Shown one piece after another: positions 30,083 to 37,306 of a DNA stretch of 37,380 nucleotides. Position numbers and translations under genes: made by a program. Positions within the stretch are counted from its first letter, which is position 1. The number at the start of each line of letters is the position of its first letter. The DNA lies in the NCBI GenBank assembly GCA_944385435.1, contig CALWXG010000022.1, positions 1 through 37,380 on the forward strand. The letters run 5' to 3'. The DNA is from an uncultured Oscillospiraceae bacterium (GTDB lineage Bacteria; Bacillota; Clostridia; Oscillospirales; Oscillospiraceae). The notes below the pieces were generated by a model that was not told the DNA's origin, did not search any database, and saw nothing but the letters and a program-made list of their open reading frames with translations.

Positions 30083-31129
30083 ATGAACTATACCATTTTT
30101 GGAGAGAGCCACGGGCCCGCCATCGGCGTCACCCTCACCGGGGTGCCGGCGGGCATCGTCCTGGATCTGGACGAAATTGACCGGGAGATGGCCCGGCGGG
30201 CCCCCGGTCAGAATGCCTGGTCCACCGCCCGGCGGGAATCGGACCGGCCGGAGATCCTCTCCGGTTTCTTTGACGGGAAGACCACCGGCTCCCCCCTGTG
30301 TGCGGTGATCTCCAACACCGACACCCGCTCCGGCGACTACAGCCGCACCAGGGATCTGGCCCGGCCCGGCCACGCCGACTACCCCGCTTTTGTGCGCTAC
30401 AGCGGCTGCAACGACTACCGGGGCGGCGGCCACTTCTCCGGCCGGCTCACCGCTCCCCTGGTGTTTGCCGGGGCCGTGGCCAAACAGATCCTGGCCCCGC
30501 GGGGCGTACACATCGGCGCCCACATCAGCGGCATTTACGGTATTTCCGACGACGTTCCGGAGGGTTGGGCGGATCTTTGTGCCGTGGCAAGCAAGGAGTT
30601 TCCCGTACTCAATGACGAGAAGGGCGCACAGATGAAAGACGCCATCGCCCAGGCCCGGGAGGAACAGGACAGCGTGGGCGGCAGCATTGAGTGCGCCGTC
30701 TTCGGGCTCCCCGCCGGTCTGGGCAGCCCGGATTTCGGGGAGAACGCCGAGGGCATCTTCTCCCAGTATCTCTTTGCCGTCCCGGCGGTGAAGGCGGTGG
30801 CCTTCGGCGCCGGCACCGCCTTCTCCCTCATGCGGGGCTCCGAGGCCAACGACCCGCTGTATCTGGACGACGACGGCAGCGTCAAGGCAGAGCAGAACTG
30901 CGCCGGCGGCATCAACGGCGGCATCACCAACGGCATGCCCCTGGTCTTTGAGGTGACCATGCGCCCCACCCCCTCCATCGCCCGGCCCCAGTTCACGGTG
31001 GACCTGGCCCGGATGGAAAACGCGGTGCTGGAGCTTCAGGGGCGCCACGACCCCTGCGTCGTGCCTCGGGCCGTCCCTGTCATCGAGGCCGCCGCGGCTT
31101 TGGCTGCCTGCCAACTCATGGGCATCTGA
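30083..31129 (+). CDS. aroC: Chorismate synthase
   Basis: This enzyme forms chorismate by anti-1,4-elimination from EPSP, needing reduced FMN. It has 348 residues. FGESHGPAIGVTLTGVPAG is the N-terminal signature. RRAPGQNAWSTARRESD is the substrate/flavin loop, and RPGHADYPAFVRYSGCNDYRGGGHFSGRLTAP the second family signature. EEQDSVGGSIECAVFGLPAGLGSP follows. It ends ALAACQLMGI. The ATG at 30083 has GGAAGG upstream; the frame is open further upstream without homology. The last 39 coding bases and what follows are repeated 209 bp downstream. The FMN need links it functionally to the rib operon in this window. Confidence 0.95.
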   Translation: MNYTIFGESHGPAIGVTLTGVPAGIVLDLDEIDREMARRAPGQNAWSTARRESDRPEILSGFFDGKTTGSPLCAVISNTDTRSGDYSRTRDLARPGHADYPAFVRYSGCNDYRGGGHFSGRLTAPLVFAGAVAKQILAPRGVHIGAHISGIYGISDDVPEGWADLCAVASKEFPVLNDEKGAQMKDAIAQAREEQDSVGGSIECAVFGLPAGLGSPDFGENAEGIFSQYLFAVPAVKAVAFGAGTAFSLMRGSEANDPLYLDDDGSVKAEQNCAGGINGGITNGMPLVFEVTMRPTPSIARPQFTVDLARMENAVLELQGRHDPCVVPRAVPVIEAAAALAACQLMGI

Positions 31130-31341
31130 ACTGTTCCACGGGTTTTGAATACTCTTCCCTTTGCGCGGCGGCCTCCTCCGCGCCGAATGGCGCGTCCAAG
31201 CGTTTTTGCGCAGCGCAAAAACCTTGCCGGAGGGCGAATTCATTTCGCCCGAGGATTCAAATCCCACGGGGTCCCCAAACACTCTGTTTTTGGGGATGCG
31301 CCGCGGCTTTGGCCGCCTGCCGGCTCATGGGCATCTGAACT
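31091..31341 (+). repeat. 42-bp direct repeat of the aroC 3' end flanking a structured element
   Basis: Bases 31091-31132 (end of aroC plus three bases) recur at 31300-31341 with 39 of 42 identities, offset 209 bp. The second copy still encodes AAALAACRLMGI and a stop if read in the aroC frame. This is the pattern left by duplication or by an insertion that carries a replacement gene end. Confidence 0.8.
31136..31269. repeat. Inverted-repeat-bounded structured element (MITE-like)
   Basis: CCACGGGTTTTGAATACTC (31136-31154) and GAGGATTCAAATCCCACGG (31251-31269) are imperfect terminal inverted repeats (15 of 19). Inside are two perfect stems: GTTTTTGCG/CGCAAAAAC (31202-31210 with 31214-31222) and GGGCGAA/TTCGCCC (31232-31238 with 31244-31250). 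The 5' part is GC-rich and self-complementary. There is no credible gene in it. Just outside, TCCCCAAA/TTTTGGGGA (31272-31297) forms another stem. Confidence 0.55.
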
Positions 31342-31398
31342 TTTTTATCTTTCCGGCGGCGGACTGCCGCCGGCTATGTTTCCAAGGAGCATCTGTGT

Positions 31399-31890
31399 AT
31401 GGACTACAAGACACTGCGCCAGACCGACGAGGATGTGATCTTTCTCCCCGGCGCCCGGGTCAGCGGCGACGTGAAGCTGGGGCGCGGCTGCTCGGTGTGG
31501 TACAACGCCGTCATCCGGGGGGATGAGGCCTCCATCACCGTGGGAGAGAACACCAACATCCAGGACAACTGCACCCTCCACACCAGCTACGGTCACCCCC
31601 TGCAGGTGGGCGCCGGCGTCACCGTAGGACACAACGCCGTGCTTCACGGCTGCACGGTGGGGGACAACTGCCTCATCGGCATGGGCTCTATTGTTCTGGA
31701 CGGGGCTGTGATCGGCAGCAACTGCATTGTGGGCGCGGGAGCACTGGTCACCCAGCGCACCGTCATCCCGGAGGGATCCATGGTACTGGGCGCCCCTGCC
31801 AAAGTGAAGCGGGCGCTCACACCGGAGGAAATCGACTCCATCCGGCACAGCGCCCAAACTTATGTCAAAAAGAAGGAGTACTACCGCTGA
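31399..31890 (+). CDS. Gamma-carbonic anhydrase family protein
   Basis: This 163-residue protein is a left-handed beta-helix trimer of the gamma-carbonic anhydrase/YrdA family. Hexapeptide repeats are visible throughout (VSGDVKLGRGCSVWYNAVIRGDEASITVGENTNIQDNCTLHT). The three zinc histidines are represented by LHTSYGHPL, VTVGHNAVLHG and neighbouring positions. Carbonic anhydrase activity is not proven for most family members. AAGGAG lies 9 bases before the ATG. The TGA overlaps the ATG of pheA (TGATG), so its translation is coupled to phenylalanine synthesis genes. The reason is unknown. Confidence 0.88.
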   Translation: MDYKTLRQTDEDVIFLPGARVSGDVKLGRGCSVWYNAVIRGDEASITVGENTNIQDNCTLHTSYGHPLQVGAGVTVGHNAVLHGCTVGDNCLIGMGSIVLDGAVIGSNCIVGAGALVTQRTVIPEGSMVLGAPAKVKRALTPEEIDSIRHSAQTYVKKKEYYR

Positions 31891-33044
31891 TGGATGAACT
31901 TCAGAATCTGCGCGGGCAGATCGACCAAATTGACCGCCAGCTGGTGGAGCTGTTCCGCCAGCGCATGGATATCACCCGCCGGGTGGGGCTGTACAAGGCC
32001 GCCCGCAACCTCCCCGTCCTGGACCAGGAGCGGGAGCGGCAGGTCCTGCTGAACAAGGGGGAACTGGCCGGCGAGGAACTGCGTCCGGCCGTCACCACCC
32101 TGTTCCAGACCATTATGGCCCTGTCCCGCCGTCAGCAGCGGGACATGCTGAAGGAGCGGTCCGACAACCCCGGTCTGCGCCGGTATCTGGACGCCCGCAG
32201 CCACATCCGTCCTCAGGTGGAGCACCCCCGTGTGGTCTACCAGGGCGTCCCCGGAGCCTACAGCGAACAGGCCTGTCTCAACTTTTTCGGCCCCCAGGTG
32301 GAGTCGGAGGGGCTGGAACAGTTTGAGGACGCCTTTCTGGCTCTGAAGGAGGGCCGGGCAGACTACGCCGTGCTGCCCATTGAGAACAGCTCCACCGGCG
32401 CCATCCGTCAGATCTACGATCTGCTCAGCCAATATGAGTACTTCATTGTGGGGGAGACCACCGTCCGGGTGGAGCACTGTCTCATGGCCCTGCCCGGGGC
32501 CACCCTGGACACCATCACCCACGTCTACTCCCACGAGCAGGGCCTGTTCCAGTGTGAGCAGTATCTGGCCGGACACCCGGACTGGCACGCAGTCCCCCAG
32601 GCGGACACCGCCGGTTCCGCCCAGATGGTGGCCGCCTCCGGCGACCGGTCCAAGGCTGCCATCTGCTCGGAGCGGGCCGCCCAGCTCTATGGCCTGCAGA
32701 TCCTGGCCCGGGGCATCAACCACAACAGCCAGAACACCACCCGCTTCGTGGTGGTCTCGCCCCAAATGGAACTGCGGGAGGGCGCAGACAAGATCAGCAC
32801 GGTCTTCATCCTGCCCCATGAGTCCGGCACCCTTCATGAGATTCTCACCATCTTTGCCATCCGCGGCCTGAACCTGGTGAAACTGGAGTCCCGGCCCATG
32901 CCGGAACGCAGCTGGGAGTACATGTTCTTCCTGGAGTTCAACGGCCATCTGGATCAGCAGGTCACCGCGGACGTGCTCCACGAGCTGGCCCAGACCACCG
33001 GGGACTTCCGGGTACTGGGCAATTTCCGCTCCAATCTGGACTGA
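31890..33044 (+). CDS. pheA: Bifunctional chorismate mutase / prephenate dehydratase
   Basis: This enzyme converts chorismate to prephenate and then to phenylpyruvate. It has 384 residues. Residues 1-85 are an AroQ chorismate mutase (LRGQIDQIDRQLVELFRQRMDITRRVGLYK). The dehydratase begins at VVYQGVPGAYSEQACLNFF and includes LPIENSSTGAIRQIYDLL and the catalytic Thr-Arg-Phe motif in NTTRFVVVS. An ACT domain (VFILPHESGTLHEIL; LNLVKLESRPMPERSWEYMFFLEF) senses phenylalanine for feedback inhibition; ESRP is its Phe-binding motif. It is the last biosynthetic gene of an operon whose leader is Phe-rich, which fits phenylalanine-specific attenuation. Confidence 0.96.
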   Translation: MDELQNLRGQIDQIDRQLVELFRQRMDITRRVGLYKAARNLPVLDQERERQVLLNKGELAGEELRPAVTTLFQTIMALSRRQQRDMLKERSDNPGLRRYLDARSHIRPQVEHPRVVYQGVPGAYSEQACLNFFGPQVESEGLEQFEDAFLALKEGRADYAVLPIENSSTGAIRQIYDLLSQYEYFIVGETTVRVEHCLMALPGATLDTITHVYSHEQGLFQCEQYLAGHPDWHAVPQADTAGSAQMVAASGDRSKAAICSERAAQLYGLQILARGINHNSQNTTRFVVVSPQMELREGADKISTVFILPHESGTLHEILTIFAIRGLNLVKLESRPMPERSWEYMFFLEFNGHLDQQVTADVLHELAQTTGDFRVLGNFRSNLD

Positions 33045-33057
33045 GAGGGACTGCCTC

Positions 33058-33702
33058 ATGTACATTTTTGACCTGGACGGCACTCTCACTGACTCCAACG
33101 GGTTGTGGGTGGATGTGGATCTGGAATTTCTCTCCCGCCGGGGGCTGGTGATGACCCGGGAATATGAGGACGTGGTGGGCCGCTCCATCTTTCCTGTGGC
33201 CGCCCAGTTCACCCGGGAGTACTACCATCTGGCCGACTCCCCGCAGTCCATCATGGCGGAATGGGAGTCCCTGGCCGCCCATCACTACCGGGATCTGGTC
33301 CCCCTGAAGGCGGGAGCCAAGGAATTTCTGGACCAGTGCCGCAGCCGGCACATCCCCATGGCTCTGTTCACCGCCTGTCGTCCCACCCTGTGCCGGCTGG
33401 TCCTGGACCGGTTCCGGCTCACCGGATATTTCTCCCACATCGTCTACGCTGAGGAGATCGGTGTGGACAAACACGACCCCCGATGCTTCGCCCGGCTGTC
33501 CCAGCTGCTGGACGTACCGCCCCGGGACTGCGTGCTCTTTGACGACAATCCCGCCAACTGCGCCACTGCCCGCTCCGCCGGCATGACTGCCGTGGGAGTC
33601 TATGACACCTTCTACGACCACCGGCAGGAGGAGCTGAAGGACTCCTGTGACCGCTATGTCCGCTCCCTGGAGGAGCTGATACAGCCATCCGCATCGGAAT
33701 AA
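33058..33702 (+). CDS. HAD superfamily hydrolase
   Basis: This 214-residue cytoplasmic phosphatase-type HAD protein has motif I FDLDGTLTDSNG at the very N-terminus. A helical cap follows (subfamily IA-like), then motif II ALFTAC and a Lys near VDKHDPRCF (motif III). Motif IV is CVLFDDNPANCATARSAGM. Phosphoglycolate-phosphatase-like enzymes share this layout; the substrate is unknown. AGGGA lies before the ATG, 13 bp after pheA. It ends the aromatic operon, followed by a strong terminator at 33713. Confidence 0.9.
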   Translation: MYIFDLDGTLTDSNGLWVDVDLEFLSRRGLVMTREYEDVVGRSIFPVAAQFTREYYHLADSPQSIMAEWESLAAHHYRDLVPLKAGAKEFLDQCRSRHIPMALFTACRPTLCRLVLDRFRLTGYFSHIVYAEEIGVDKHDPRCFARLSQLLDVPPRDCVLFDDNPANCATARSAGMTAVGVYDTFYDHRQEELKDSCDRYVRSLEELIQPSASE

Positions 33703-33712
33703 GCTGCTGAAA

Positions 33713-33768
33713 AGGCAGGAGCGTACGGGACATCGGCCCCGTACGCTCCTGCCTGATTTATGTTTCTT
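33713..33768 (+). terminator. Terminator of the aromatic operon
   Basis: AGGCAGGAGCGTACGGG (33713-33729) pairs perfectly with CCCGTACGCTCCTGCCT (33738-33754), a 17-bp stem, followed by gatttatgtttcttt. Confidence 0.85.
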
Positions 33769-33823
33769 TGGGGATGAAAGCGGCTCATTCCGCCAGAAGT
33801 TCCAGAATGGCAGGCGCAGCCGC

Positions 33824-34129
33824 TTACACGCGCCGGCCTTCAAATTCAAATTCGCCCATAGCGTTTTTGGAAACGCCGCGGATGGTGTCATCCGGCTGAA
33901 GTTCCCCGTTCATCTCAAACTCCAGATTGCCGATTGGAATCCGAATCTGGAAGTGGAAACTGAACTTGTTCCCATCCACTTTGCCGTCCTGTACTTCCGC
34001 CTTATTCCCGTTGCCTCCGTCGGTAATCACACCGGTGAGCGCATCGCCATCCACCGAATACTCGTGGATGGAGTTCTGATCTCCCATGTAGGTGTGCACC
34101 ACAATTTTCCACGCGCCTGACAAGCTCAT
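33824..34129 (-). CDS. Small beta-rich (lipocalin-like) protein of the methyltransferase operon
   Basis: This 101-residue protein has no assigned function. The alternating pattern (GAWKIVVHTYMGDQNSIHEYSVDGDALTGVITDGG, then KVDGNKFSFHFQIRIPIGNLEFEMNGELQPDDTIRGVSK, ending GEFEFEGRRV) suggests an all-beta barrel. The TW.. start, turns with DGD, and a terminal GxF.F.G.R strand are typical of small lipocalin-like proteins annotated as hypothetical. There is no signal peptide, so it is cytoplasmic. AAGGAGG lies 7 bases before the ATG at 34129. It is the last gene of the corrinoid/UroD operon and may bind a substrate or stabilise a partner; that is speculation. Confidence 0.65.
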   Translation of the reverse strand: MSLSGAWKIVVHTYMGDQNSIHEYSVDGDALTGVITDGGNGNKAEVQDGKVDGNKFSFHFQIRIPIGNLEFEMNGELQPDDTIRGVSKNAMGEFEFEGRRV

Positions 34130-34160
34130 AATTTTACCTCCTTGACACAATGAAACAGTC

Positions 34161-35117
34161 TCAATACTTCCCGTATTTGGTCCCTTCGTCCTCAATCAAG
34201 GCGTCTACGCCCTGCACGGTGGAAAACATCACCGCGGAACCGCACAGCAGGCCGCCATCCTTCCCCAACACATCGATGCAGCGGCGCACTTCCTTGCGGA
34301 TATCCTCCTCGGAGGCGTCCAGCCGGTCTGTCACCTGAGGATCCACGCCGCCGGCAAATACCAGCTTGTCTCCGTATTCCGCCTTGATCTTCGCCAGGTC
34401 ATTGACGGGTGAAACGGAGTGCCAGGACTCCACGCCGATCTCCACCAGATCTCCCACAATGGGCTCAATGTAGCCGCAGGAGTGGTGCATATAGTGCATG
34501 CCAAGATTGCGGCATGCCTCCGCCATGCGGCGCTCGGGCTCCTTGAAGATTTCCCGCCAGAGGTCGGGGGAGAGGAACAAGTTGTTTTGGTTCCCCCAGT
34601 CGTCATGCATCATCATGAAGTCTGCATCCATGTACTTTTTTACATAATACATCTCTTCAATCCGATAATCTGCATAGGCGTTGACAAAATCAATGTAATC
34701 TTCGGTATCATACAGGGCACACAGGCCGTTCTCAAAGCCCATGATGGCATTGATCTTCTCAAAGGCCCCCATATTGCACACGACATAGCCCATCGTGTTC
34801 TCTTTATCCGCCCACATGGCCTTGGTGCGGCCGCCGATCATTTCCCAGTTCAGGCTGCTCATTTTGGGAAAGGTAATGTAATCCTTCCACTCGGTAATAT
34901 CGTCGAACATGGAAAAGCCCGGCTTCACATGGGTCATAAACTGAGGGTTGTCCGGATCCAGCTCCCAGGGTACACCAAACCAGTCGTTCCCATCGGCAAA
35001 CAAGGGGCGGTCATTGATCTCCGGGGTAATCAGCATCTGGCTCGCCTTCGTCATCATGGGTACCCATCCGGGACGTTTGTGATCCCAAACAAGCTGCATA
35101 TTTTCTCGTTCCGTCAT
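34161..35117 (-). CDS. Uroporphyrinogen decarboxylase family protein (methyltransferase-like), copy 2
   Basis: This 318-residue TIM-barrel protein is of the UroD/MtaA/CmuA superfamily. It is not the haem-pathway HemE, since the N-terminal RPPVWxMRQAG motif is absent. HHSCGYIEPIV near residue 230 supplies the His-x-Cys pair, and GGLLCGSAV near the C-terminus another Cys, matching the zinc site of corrinoid-dependent methyltransferases. MMHDDWGNQNNLFLSPDLWREIF is a conserved UroD-family block. The ATG at 35117 follows AGGAGG; an upstream start at 35138 overlaps that site. With the other UroD gene and the corrinoid protein it probably moves a methyl group to or from cobalamin; the substrate is unknown. 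Confidence 0.82.
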   Translation of the reverse strand: MTERENMQLVWDHKRPGWVPMMTKASQMLITPEINDRPLFADGNDWFGVPWELDPDNPQFMTHVKPGFSMFDDITEWKDYITFPKMSSLNWEMIGGRTKAMWADKENTMGYVVCNMGAFEKINAIMGFENGLCALYDTEDYIDFVNAYADYRIEEMYYVKKYMDADFMMMHDDWGNQNNLFLSPDLWREIFKEPERRMAEACRNLGMHYMHHSCGYIEPIVGDLVEIGVESWHSVSPVNDLAKIKAEYGDKLVFAGGVDPQVTDRLDASEEDIRKEVRRCIDVLGKDGGLLCGSAVMFSTVQGVDALIEDEGTKYGKY

Positions 35118-35229
35118 ATGGTATTCCTCCTCACACACTAAAAATAGATTCCTGAACGTTGTGTGTCTTGTGCCTGAGCTCCCATCGGCAGACGGTATCG
35201 CTTCCTCCCTTCGAAGGAGCTCAGCCTGC

Positions 35230-36234
35230 TCAGGGTTGATAGAACTCCTCCACCGCAGCGAAAAAGGCGTCGAGATTCTCCCACGGTGTGGCAGGAGGGA
35301 TATCGCAGCCGGAAGAGATCAGAAAATTCGGATGCACAGAGCAGGTCTTCAGCAGATTCAGCGTCTCTTCCCGAACCCGTTCGGGAGTGCCGTTGCGCAG
35401 CGTGGACGCAGGATCCAGATTGCCCATGGTGAGTACATCCCCGGGCATTTTCTCCAGCATCTCCTTCATGGAAACCGCATTTCCGAAGTGGTACGCGGCC
35501 GCCCCAGTCTCCAGAATCTGAGGCACCATGCGGACAACGGAGGAACCGCAATTGTGATAGATCACAAGGAATGCATCATCCTGTACCGCATCCACCAGTT
35601 TCTTCACATAGGGAGAGGAGAACTCTTCACACAGATCCGGGGAGAGCAGCCCGGCAGCCGGCTCTGCCACCACAATGCCATGGGCGCCGATTTTCTTGTA
35701 TTCCAGGGCATAAGCGATCAGAAATTCCGTCGCCTTTTCCAGGGTGGTATGGACCATCTCCGGCTCTTCATAGCAGTTGATCATGATCTGCGTCATCTCC
35801 ATGAGGCGGCCAGCCAGAGAGTACGGGCCGATCATTCCGGCAAATACCGGGCGGTCGGTAATTTTAGCAAGCGCTTTTTCAATCGCCTTCACATAGATCC
35901 CGGTGCGCCCGGCTCCGAATTCCGGTGCCGGAAGCGTCTGGGCATCCTCCGGCGTGCTCACCACTGCTCCCACCACGGTGGGTACCTCATCCTCCGAAAT
36001 TCGGATCTCCGCTCCAAAGCACTCGGCTTCCACCGAGAGATCCATCATGGACACAGCGGCAGCAGTGGGGCACCGCTGGGCGATCCGATACATCCCCTCC
36101 GCCTGGGCATCACTGTCGTAAATCAATTCCTTCACTGTGATACCCATGAGCTGAATGGCGGGAAATGACAGAACCGGGAGCGCTCTGCGCTGTTTCTGCG
36201 TCATTAACTCCCTGAGCCAAGCGTTCATATCCAT
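35230..36234 (-). CDS. Uroporphyrinogen decarboxylase family protein (corrinoid methyltransferase-like), copy 1
   Basis: This 334-residue member of the UroD superfamily is closest in layout to MtaA/MtbA-type corrinoid methyltransferases. PVLSFPAIQLMGITVKELIYDSDAQAEGMYRIAQRCP is the N-terminal part. GPYSLAGRLMEMTQIMINCYEEPE and VVAEPAAGLLSPDLCEEFSSPYVKKL form the core. IYHNCGSSV gives His-x-Cys, and SSGCDIPPATPWENLDAFF the C-terminal zinc Cys. GGAGGG precedes the ATG at 36234. It is 18 bp downstream of the corrinoid-protein gene. A perfect 9-bp inverted repeat (35174-35182 with 35216-35224) sits in the gap before the next gene and could tune expression of the downstream half of the operon. Confidence 0.85.
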   Translation of the reverse strand: MDMNAWLRELMTQKQRRALPVLSFPAIQLMGITVKELIYDSDAQAEGMYRIAQRCPTAAAVSMMDLSVEAECFGAEIRISEDEVPTVVGAVVSTPEDAQTLPAPEFGAGRTGIYVKAIEKALAKITDRPVFAGMIGPYSLAGRLMEMTQIMINCYEEPEMVHTTLEKATEFLIAYALEYKKIGAHGIVVAEPAAGLLSPDLCEEFSSPYVKKLVDAVQDDAFLVIYHNCGSSVVRMVPQILETGAAAYHFGNAVSMKEMLEKMPGDVLTMGNLDPASTLRNGTPERVREETLNLLKTCSVHPNFLISSGCDIPPATPWENLDAFFAAVEEFYQP

Positions 36235-36252
36235 GGCCTTTCCCTCCGGTTG

Positions 36253-36888
36253 TCAGCCCTTCAGCAGCGCAACTGCCACCTCAGCGGCGGTGGCGGCGTC
36301 CGGCGTATAGGCATCCGCACCGATCTGCTGGCAGTAGGCCTGCGTCACAGGAGCTCCGCCGATCATAATCTTGACCTGATCCCGGATCCCGGCATCCTTG
36401 GCCGCTTTCACCACATCAGCCATCACGCCCATGGTGGTGGTAAGCAGCGCGGAGCAGCAGATGATCTGGCAGCCTTCCTTCTGCGCGGTCTCCACAAACC
36501 GCTCTGCTGTCACATCCACACCCAGATCGATCACCTCCAGCCCTTTGCTTTCCAGCATCATCCGCACCAGGTTCTTCCCGATGTCGTGGAGATCCCCCTT
36601 CACCGTGCCGATGCAGACCTTTCCGGTGGTCTTCGCGCCGTCCTCCGCCAGAATCGGCTTCAGCAGCGCCGCCCCCATATTCATGGCCCGGGCAGCGATC
36701 AGCACCTCAGGGACAAAAATCTCATTTGCCTTGAATTTGGCTCCGATCACATCCATTCCGCTGATCAGGCCTTCATTCAGAATCGTATCCGCCGGAATTC
36801 CCTCGTCGATGGCCTGCCGCACCAGTTCCTTGACCGCCTTGGCCTTTCCTTTCTGGAGATTTTCAGAAATTTGATCCAACAACTCCAT
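36253..36888 (-). CDS. Corrinoid (B12-binding) methyltransferase protein, MtbC/MttC-like
   Basis: This 211-residue methyl-carrier protein binds cobalamin between substrate methyltransferase and acceptor methyltransferase. The N-terminal B12-binding cap helices (residues 1-85: LQKGKAKAVKELVRQAIDEGIPADTILNEGLI) are followed by the Rossmann B12 domain. The base-off motif is VKGDLHDIGKNLVRMMLESKG (DxHxxG). SALLTTTM and IMIGGAPVTQAYCQQIGADAY (GG loop) follow. The ATG at 36888 has AAGGAGG 8 bases upstream. It is the first gene of the four-gene minus-strand operon, divergent from the PocR-domain regulator at 37063. Confidence 0.95.
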   Translation of the reverse strand: MELLDQISENLQKGKAKAVKELVRQAIDEGIPADTILNEGLISGMDVIGAKFKANEIFVPEVLIAARAMNMGAALLKPILAEDGAKTTGKVCIGTVKGDLHDIGKNLVRMMLESKGLEVIDLGVDVTAERFVETAQKEGCQIICCSALLTTTMGVMADVVKAAKDAGIRDQVKIMIGGAPVTQAYCQQIGADAYTPDAATAAEVAVALLKG

Positions 36889-37009
36889 CAAATTGTCCTC
36901 CTTATTTTTTGATGGTACACCCACCATTTTCTGATACTTACTATATGGAAAGTGTCTTCGGCGGTCTTGTAAAATCAGCAGGATTTTTGTAATATTTTAT
37001 GATTATTGC

Positions 37010-37037
37010 TTGACGCCCCGCTTGTTTTTGTTATGAT
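37010..37037 (+). promoter_or_regulatory. Promoter of the PocR-domain regulator
   Basis: TTGACG (37010-37015) and TATGAT (37032-37037) are separated by 16 bp, followed by a GGGAGG ribosome binding site. The divergent methyltransferase operon shows only a TATAGT (minus strand, 36940-36945) without a good -35, which suggests that it needs an activator. Confidence 0.6.
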
Positions 37038-37062
37038 AGACATAAAGGGAGGCAGAAGATCC

Positions 37063-37306
37063 ATGACTGAAAAGGGAACGTTTGACCTGAAGCTTGCCCA
37101 GACCTGCGCCAAAGCATTTGCGGTCTCCTGCGGCATTGGATGTGTGGTATCCGATGCTTCCGGGAATGTAAAGTACGAATACGGCTACGGCTGCTCCTCC
37201 TGTCAGCTCTGCCAGGCGGCAGGGCGTGGCGATCAGGAGTGCATTCAGGCTCACAATTACGGTATGGAGGAATCCGCCCGTTTCGGCGGAAAATACATCT
37301 ATTTCT
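37063..37306 (+). pseudogene. PocR-domain transcriptional regulator, N-terminal part, apparently interrupted
   Basis: The frame from ATG 37063 reads as a PocR sensory domain: LAQTCAKAFAVSCGIGCVVSDASGNV, then GCSSCQLCQAAGRGDQECIQAHNYGMEESARFGGKYIYF. It has the cysteine cluster and the His of the family. PocR domains usually sit in front of AraC-type or sensor-kinase modules that control corrinoid or propanediol genes, so this is the expected activator of the divergent operon. After Phe at 37305 family members continue with a Cys-Pro segment. Here the frame continues (no stop before the window end) into WLFVCDSGRKIAA, which does not look like the family. The break point 37306/37307 keeps the T that would start a TGY Cys codon. 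Confidence 0.6.

Noticed and set aside
31251-31269. tRNA T-arm-like GGATTCAAATCC
   Set aside because: No acceptor, D or anticodon stem can be built around it. It is explained by the terminal inverted repeat of the element at 31136-31269.
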